Assembly: GCA_007131945.1 (NCBI GenBank)
Contig: SLPP01000309.1
Location: forward strand, 1-10,356
Source: Paracoccaceae bacterium
GTDB lineage: Bacteria > Pseudomonadota > Alphaproteobacteria > Rhodobacterales > Rhodobacteraceae
Reading direction: 5' to 3'
Length of the DNA: 10,356 nucleotides
Part shown: one piece after another, positions 7,087-10,356 of the stretch
Layout of the letters: every line of letters starts with the position of its first letter
Numbering within the stretch: position 1 is the first letter of the stretch
Notes under the pieces: generated by a model
What the model saw: only the letters and a program-made list of their open reading frames with translations
Told to the model about the DNA's origin: nothing
Databases searched by the model: none
Made by a program: the position numbers and the translations under genes

Positions 7087-7401
7087 GTGGCCAAGAGGAT
7101 GGAACATCACGACCTGCTCTCGGGACTGGTGCGGCTGCACGTGCTGCACCACGCCGCCGAGGAGCCGATCTACGGGCAATGGATGATCGACGAACTGGCG
7201 CGGCATGGCTACCGGCTCTCGCCGGGCACGCTCTACCCGATGCTGGCGAAGATGGAGCGCGACGGCTATCTGACCTGCCATGCCGAACGCGAGGGCCGGA
7301 CGTCGCGAAAACTCTACTCGATCACGGAGAAGGGTCGCGCGGGTCTGGCGGTCGCCCGGATGCGGCTGCGTGAGCTGGTCAGGGAGGCGGGGCAAGGATG
7401 A
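7087..7401 (+). CDS. PadR-family transcriptional regulator, 104 aa
   Basis: This is a winged-helix repressor of the PadR family, which usually binds as a dimer to a short palindrome near its own promoter. Visible family segments are HHDLLSGLVRLHVLHHAAEE, GQWMIDELARHGYRLSPGTL, YPMLAKMERDGYL, and a wing with TSRKLYSITEKGRAGL. The length of about 100 aa is normal for a single-domain member. I chose GTG 7087 because GAGGG (7074-7078) is 8 nt upstream. ATG 7099 is an alternative, but its AAGAGG abuts the codon with no spacing. Its stop overlaps the ATG of the chrA remnant (ATGA), so the two were an operon. This suggests the regulator once controlled, or sensed the substrate of, the chromate-type transporter, now broken. 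The gene itself looks intact. Confidence 0.88.
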   Translation: MAKRMEHHDLLSGLVRLHVLHHAAEEPIYGQWMIDELARHGYRLSPGTLYPMLAKMERDGYLTCHAEREGRTSRKLYSITEKGRAGLAVARMRLRELVREAGQG

Positions 7402-7606
7402 GCGAGAAGTCCGAGCCCGGCGCGGTGGCACGCAGGGCGGCGCCGGTGAAATCTTCGCGACCGTCCTCAAGCTTCGCCTCACCTCCTTCGGCGGGCCGAT
7501 CGCGCATCTCGGCCGTTTCCGCGACAAGCTGGTGGCGCGCCGCGGATGGCTGGGCGACGTGGCCGATGCCGACCTGGTGGCGCTCAGCCGGTTCCTGCCC
7601 GGCCTG
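7398..7606 (+). pseudogene. chrA: Chromate transporter ChrA, 5' fragment, frameshifted and truncated
   Basis: ATG 7398 overlaps the padR stop and begins MSEKSEPGAVARR. The frame must then shift within about 7425-7445 (one base lost or two gained) to read GEIFATVLKLRLTSFGGPIA, then HLGRFRDKLVARRGWL and ADLVALSRFLPG. That is the start of the first CHR domain of ChrA chromate transporters, including the diagnostic TSFGGPxAHLG. Similarity stops after FLPG near 7606. A complete ChrA is roughly 400 aa, so about 70 codons remain and none of the later membrane helices survive. No function is expected. The sequence beyond belongs to an integrase remnant, so a deletion or insertion event removed the rest. 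Confidence 0.82.
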
Positions 7607-7653
7607 CCGATCGCCGGGCGATCAGCGCGAAGGCCAGCAGGATCAGCGCCGGG

Positions 7654-7881
7654 GGCAGCGCGCACGGTCTGCGCAAGTCCGGTGCAACCCGGCTGGCGGA
7701 ATGGGGCGGCGGTGAAGCCGAGATCATGGCCTGTCCGGCACACAAGGAAGCGCGCATGGCTTCGCCTTGCTTCCGCAAGGCGCAGCGCGACCGGCTGGCA
7801 GATGCTGGATCTGCCAGGGGCCTGGGGACGAAGGAAGAACAGAAGTTTCCCAACCTCTCCGAAAGGCTGGACATAACCGCC
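7654..7881 (+). pseudogene. Tyrosine recombinase (phage-type integrase), decayed C-terminal fragment
   Basis: One frame reads GSAHGLRKSGATRLAE, EAEIMACPAHKEA, RKAQRDRLADAGSARGL and GTKEEQKFPNLSERLDI. This follows the C-terminal catalytic region of tyrosine integrases: the HxLR box (H at 7663) with the following alpha-helix, the EIMAxxGHK segment, then QRRLAD and a tail like KFPNLxERLD. The catalytic tyrosine segment (usually RYTR) is not recognisable; in its place is ASPCFRK. The N-terminal domain and the first catalytic arginine are missing. It is therefore a relic. Its tail ends about 40 bp from the 3' end of the tRNA-Arg gene, the usual position of an integrase beside its attachment site. 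The frame has no stop before the tRNA and runs through it. Confidence 0.72.
7763..7817. repeat. Two adjacent perfect hairpins inside the integrase relic
   Basis: CGCCTTGC (7763-7770) pairs with GCAAGGCG (7775-7782) around TTCC. Twelve bases on, CTGGCAGAT (7795-7803) pairs with ATCTGCCAG (7809-7817) around GCTGG. Neither is followed by a U-tract. They replace the region where the integrase catalytic tyrosine would be encoded. Confidence 0.7.
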
Positions 7882-7919
7882 CCGCGACCGACTGAAAGCA
7901 GGGCCGGAATCGCATTATA

Positions 7920-7996
7920 TGGTGACCCCGGCAGGATTCGAACCTGCAACCTGCCCCTTAGGAGGGGGCTGCTCTATCCAGTTGAGCCACGGGGCC
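7920..7996 (-). tRNA. tRNA-Arg, anticodon CCU
   Basis: This is a full cloverleaf on the - strand. The acceptor GGCCCCG pairs with CGGGGTC (one G-U). The D-arm is GCTC/GAGC, and the anticodon arm is GCCCC, loop CTCCTAA, GGGGC (anticodon CCT). The T-arm is GCAGG, TTCGAAT, CCTGC. The discriminator is A and CCA is encoded (7922-7920). It reads AGG codons. The gene starts 58 bp after the imuB stop on the same strand. tRNA-Arg(CCU) genes are known integration targets (E. coli argW is one), and the integrase relic lies next to its 3' end. Confidence 0.97.
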
Positions 7997-8054
7997 AGCG
8001 GCCCTGTTCTGGCCCGTCGGGCGGCGCAAGGCAAGGGCGAAGGTGGCGGCGCGC

Positions 8055-9551
8055 TCAGGCGAAGCTGCCCTGCACCGCCCAGCCCGGCGCCTGGGGGGTG
8101 TGGAAGAGCCACAGCCGGGGCCCCTCGGCGGTGTCGACGCGCCAGTAATCGCGCAGGCCCGTCCGCCAGGCGGGATCGTCGAGCCACCATTCGGGGGCGA
8201 TCCGCTCGGGTCCGCGGGCGGCGAGCGTGGTCAGCCGCCGGCGGCGCCAGGTGAAGCGGCGCGGCGGGGTCGGGCCGGCAGGGCCGGCGAGCGGCTCGGG
8301 CGGAAACAGGATCAGCGGGCGGTCGGGACCGGCGGGCCAGGTTCCGGGCGCGGGCGGCGCGGCCCAGATCGCCGAGGCGATCTGGAAGGCGCGTTCGGGG
8401 ATGTGGCTGTCGGCGGGCAGGAAGCGGCTCAGCGCCTCGAGCCCGAGCCGGTTGCCGAGCCGGGTCATGAGATCGGCCAGCGCATCGGCCTCGGCCGCCT
8501 GTCCGCCGCGGGCCCGGGCGGCGGTCAGTTGCGCCGGCGCCATCGGCTCGGTCCTCGGTGCGCTGAGGCGCAGCGCGTCGAAGCCGAAGCCCGCGTCCAG
8601 CGCCTCCACCGCCCGGTCGAAGAGCCCGGCGATGGCGGCGGGTTCGCGCATCGGCCGCGCCAGCGTCACCGCCGCCTCGGCCCGGCTGCCGTCGGTGCGG
8701 GCAAGCTCCAGCCGCAGGTGACGCGCGCCGCGGCCGGTTTCGGCCAGCCGCGCGCAGAGCCGCTCGAGCAGGCGGGAAAGCGCCGCCATCACGTCGGCGG
8801 TCAGGCCGATCGGTTCGGGCAGGGTCAGGCGGACGGCGAAGGGGGCGGGCGGGGGTGCGGGGTCGACCGGCTCGGCCACCGCGCCGAGCGCCTGGTCGAG
8901 GCGCAGCGCCAGTTCCGGCCCGAAACGGCGGATCAGCGGCGCGCGCGGGGCGCGGGCAAGGTCGCGCACCCGCCGCAGGCCCAGCCGGGAAAGCGCCTCG
9001 ACGATCTCGCCCGGCAGGCGCAGGGCGGCAAGGGGCAGCGGGTCGATGGCGGCGCGCGCCTCCTCGGCCAGGGTAACCGGGTCGCGGGCGAAGCGCGCCA
9101 GCGCCCAGGCCGCGCCGCGCGTCGGCGCCAGCCCCAGCCGCGCGGAAAAACCCGCCCGTCCCAGCCGCGCGCGCAGATCCGCCGCCAGCGCCGCCTCGCC
9201 CCCCGCCAGATGCGCCGACCCGGTGATGTCGAGCATCAGCCCGTCGGCACCATCGACCGCGACCCAGGGCGCGTAGCGCAGCGACCAGCGGTTGAGCGCG
9301 GCCAGAAGCTGCGCCTGCCCCTCGGGGTCGGCGGCGCGCGTGACCAGCCCCGGGGCCAGCGCCCGCGCCTCGGCCAGCGGCTGGCCGCGCCGGAGCCCCA
9401 GAGCCTCGGCCGCGGGGCTGAGGCAGGCGAGCATTTCGGCCGGGCCGCGCTTCTCGACCACGGCGAGCGGCGGGCCCTCGGCCCCGATCCGGCGCAGCGC
9501 CCGCTCGCTCGCCAGCCGGGGCAGCCACAGGGACAGGATGCGGCGCGGCAT
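8055..9551 (-). CDS. imuB: ImuB, catalytically inactive Y-family polymerase-like translesion protein, 498 aa
   Basis: ImuB is an accessory protein of SOS mutagenesis that links the beta clamp, ImuA and the error-prone polymerase DnaE2. The N-terminus MPRRILSLWLPRLASERALR has the Y-family fold start but lacks the MDxD-type catalytic aspartate. The second acidic motif is replaced by GLMLDITGSAHLAGGE (104-119). ImuB-typical C-terminal parts are GPERIAPEWWLDDPAWR and LRDYWRV, then a tail ending WAVQGSFA. RPLILFPPEP (about 411-420) is where a clamp-binding motif might lie. The length matches ImuB (about 500 aa). ATG 9551 begins right at the conserved MPRRILSLWLP; the Shine-Dalgarno is weak (GGAA). 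It is divergent from dnaE2 across a LexA box. The very long open frames on the other strand are GC shadows. Confidence 0.93.
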   Translation of the reverse strand: MPRRILSLWLPRLASERALRRIGAEGPPLAVVEKRGPAEMLACLSPAAEALGLRRGQPLAEARALAPGLVTRAADPEGQAQLLAALNRWSLRYAPWVAVDGADGLMLDITGSAHLAGGEAALAADLRARLGRAGFSARLGLAPTRGAAWALARFARDPVTLAEEARAAIDPLPLAALRLPGEIVEALSRLGLRRVRDLARAPRAPLIRRFGPELALRLDQALGAVAEPVDPAPPPAPFAVRLTLPEPIGLTADVMAALSRLLERLCARLAETGRGARHLRLELARTDGSRAEAAVTLARPMREPAAIAGLFDRAVEALDAGFGFDALRLSAPRTEPMAPAQLTAARARGGQAAEADALADLMTRLGNRLGLEALSRFLPADSHIPERAFQIASAIWAAPPAPGTWPAGPDRPLILFPPEPLAGPAGPTPPRRFTWRRRRLTTLAARGPERIAPEWWLDDPAWRTGLRDYWRVDTAEGPRLWLFHTPQAPGWAVQGSFA

Positions 9552-9567
9552 GTTGATTCCGGCAAAT

Positions 9568-9582
9568 GTTCTACTATTGTTC
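9568..9582. promoter_or_regulatory. LexA (SOS) box between imuB and dnaE2
   Basis: GTTC-TACTATT-GTTC is an exact match to the alphaproteobacterial LexA operator, the direct repeat GTTC-N7-GTTC. Its inner edge is 17 bp from the imuB start and 68 bp from the dnaE2 start. One operator could therefore repress both divergent genes until DNA damage inactivates LexA. Confidence 0.88.
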
Positions 9583-9595
9583 TTTTCTAGGTCAG
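9568..9595 (-). promoter_or_regulatory. Candidate imuB promoter overlapping the LexA box
   Basis: On the - strand, CTGACC (9595-9590) and TAGAAC (9573-9568) are 16 nt apart, each matching 4 of 6 consensus bases. The LexA box covers the -10 and part of the spacer, as expected for repression. The leader would be only about 10 nt, which fits the weak ribosome binding site. Confidence 0.4.
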
Positions 9596-9649
9596 GCGTG
9601 GCTCCGAGTCGAGTCGCCCGCGCCGCCGCAGCCCCGGAGCGTGCCGCCG

Positions 9650-10356
9650 ATGTCCGAGTCCGCCTCGTCCCCTGACGCTCGTGCCGGCCCGGCCCATGCC
9701 GTGCCCCCAAATGCCGAGCCCGCCTATGCCGAACTTTGCGCGATGTCGAACTTCACCTTCCTGCGCGGTGCCTCGCATCCCGAGGAACTGGTGGCGCGGG
9801 CGGCGGAACTCGGGCTTTCGGCCATCGCCATCGCCGACCGCAACTCGCTTGCCGGCGTGGTGCGGGCGCATGTGGCGCTGCGCGAACTCAGGCGCGCGCA
9901 GGCAGAGGGCGGCAAGGTGCGCGTGCGCGGACAGGTGCGGATCGACCCGTCGAGCCGGCAGGACCTGGGCGGTGGCGGCGCGCTGGCACCGGCGGGCGCG
10001 CTGCCGCGGCTGATCGTCGGCGCAAGGCTGGTGCTCGAGGACAGCTCGGTCGAGTGGGTCGCCCTGCCCACCGACCGCGCCGCCTACGGGCGGCTCTCTC
10101 GGCTTCTGTCGGTCGGCAAGCTGCGGGCGGGGAAGGGGGAGTGTCGCCTGAGCTGCGCGGATCTCGAGGAATGGGGCGCGGGGATGGTGCTGATCGCCCT
10201 GCCGCCGGATGTGCTGGGCGAAGAGGGCGATGCGCCCGATGATACACTCGGGGAACCCGCCCACGACCCGGAAACAGCCCACACCCTGCAGGCCCTTGCC
10301 CGCCGCTTCCCCGGCCAGGTCCATCTGGGTGCCGCGCCGCGCTATGACGGCCATGA
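9650..10356 (+). CDS. dnaE2: Error-prone DNA polymerase DnaE2, N-terminal part (runs off window)
   Basis: DnaE2 is the SOS-induced alpha-type DNA polymerase that performs mutagenic lesion bypass with ImuB. The first 235 codons are present. After a poorly conserved, Pro/Ala-rich leader of about 25 residues comes YAELCAMSNFTFLRGASHPE, then LVARAAELGLSAIAIADRNS and LAGVVRAHVALRELR, the start of the PHP domain of DnaE2 proteins. Later come LIVGARLVLEDSS, TDRAAYGRLSRLLSVGKLRA and GKGECRLSCADLEEWG. ATG 9650 is taken as start, with GGAG (9636-9639) 10 nt upstream. A GTG at 9641 is possible, and many homologues begin nearer the YAEL motif. It is divergent from imuB and shares the LexA box. The frame is open to the last base. 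Confidence 0.95.
   Translation, partial: MSESASSPDARAGPAHAVPPNAEPAYAELCAMSNFTFLRGASHPEELVARAAELGLSAIAIADRNSLAGVVRAHVALRELRRAQAEGGKVRVRGQVRIDPSSRQDLGGGGALAPAGALPRLIVGARLVLEDSSVEWVALPTDRAAYGRLSRLLSVGKLRAGKGECRLSCADLEEWGAGMVLIALPPDVLGEEGDAPDDTLGEPAHDPETAHTLQALARRFPGQVHLGAAPRYDGH

Noticed and set aside
7624..7665. Hydrophobic - strand peptide (ALPPALILLAFALIARR) as a possible inverted piece of chrA
   Set aside because: It is too short to align with any ChrA segment, and part of it overlaps the integrase relic on the other strand. Chance is sufficient.
8043..9590. 515-codon open frame on the + strand across imuB, and a similar 537-codon frame on the - strand in another phase
   Set aside because: The frames have no recognisable domain and are rich in Arg/Gly/Ala/Pro. 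The true imuB frame covers the region with conserved motifs. Long shadow frames are expected at this GC content.
9587..10354. 255-codon - strand frame opposite dnaE2, considered as a possible imuA
   Set aside because: The sequence shows no RecA-like or ImuA features and lies entirely opposite conserved DnaE2 PHP sequence.

Overview
The window is very GC-rich and has Shine-Dalgarno-led, tightly packed genes. It has a cysteine-free 55-aa L33, an FNR-type box, a GTTC-N7-GTTC LexA box of the alphaproteobacterial kind, and an ImuB/DnaE2 mutagenesis pair. Together these point to a chromosomal segment of an alphaproteobacterium, most likely Rhodobacterales. That assignment is inferred from gene content, not from a database match.

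Layout. Positions 1-200 hold the 3' part of the RNase P RNA. A GFA-family zinc protein (236-670) and ribosomal protein L33 (749-916, with a strong terminator) follow. A gene-free stretch of about 600 bp (917-1516) holds an 18-bp perfect inverted repeat, a degenerate FNR-like site and three 11-bp tandem repeats. Next comes a molybdate block on the + strand: a one-domain ModE-type regulator, modA, modB and modC, with the last three tightly coupled. Facing it on the - strand is a two-gene unit (6784 to 4798). It encodes a doubly membrane-anchored ethylbenzene-dehydrogenase-gamma-like haem-binding protein and a five-helix DUF2231-like membrane protein. A perfect FNR box and a well-placed -10 precede it. 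A possible 55-aa third reading frame lies downstream.

From 7087 to about 7885 the DNA is a scar. An intact padR-type regulator gene overlaps the start of a chromate transporter gene (chrA) that is frameshifted and then cut off after about 70 codons. Directly behind it is a decayed C-terminal piece of a tyrosine integrase, ending about 40 bp from the 3' end of a tRNA-Arg(CCU) gene on the - strand. This looks like the remains of an integrated element.

The right end carries translesion-synthesis genes. imuB (- strand) and dnaE2 (+ strand, cut by the window end) are divergent and share a 98-bp intergenic region with one LexA box. No imuA is visible, although the usual alphaproteobacterial order is imuA-imuB-dnaE2.

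How parts may work together: molybdate uptake is adjacent to an anaerobically controlled haem/membrane module related to a subunit of Mo enzymes, but no molybdoenzyme catalytic subunit is in the window. Whether the two are functionally linked is inference. The chrA/integrase/tRNA scar and the SOS genes are independent of it.
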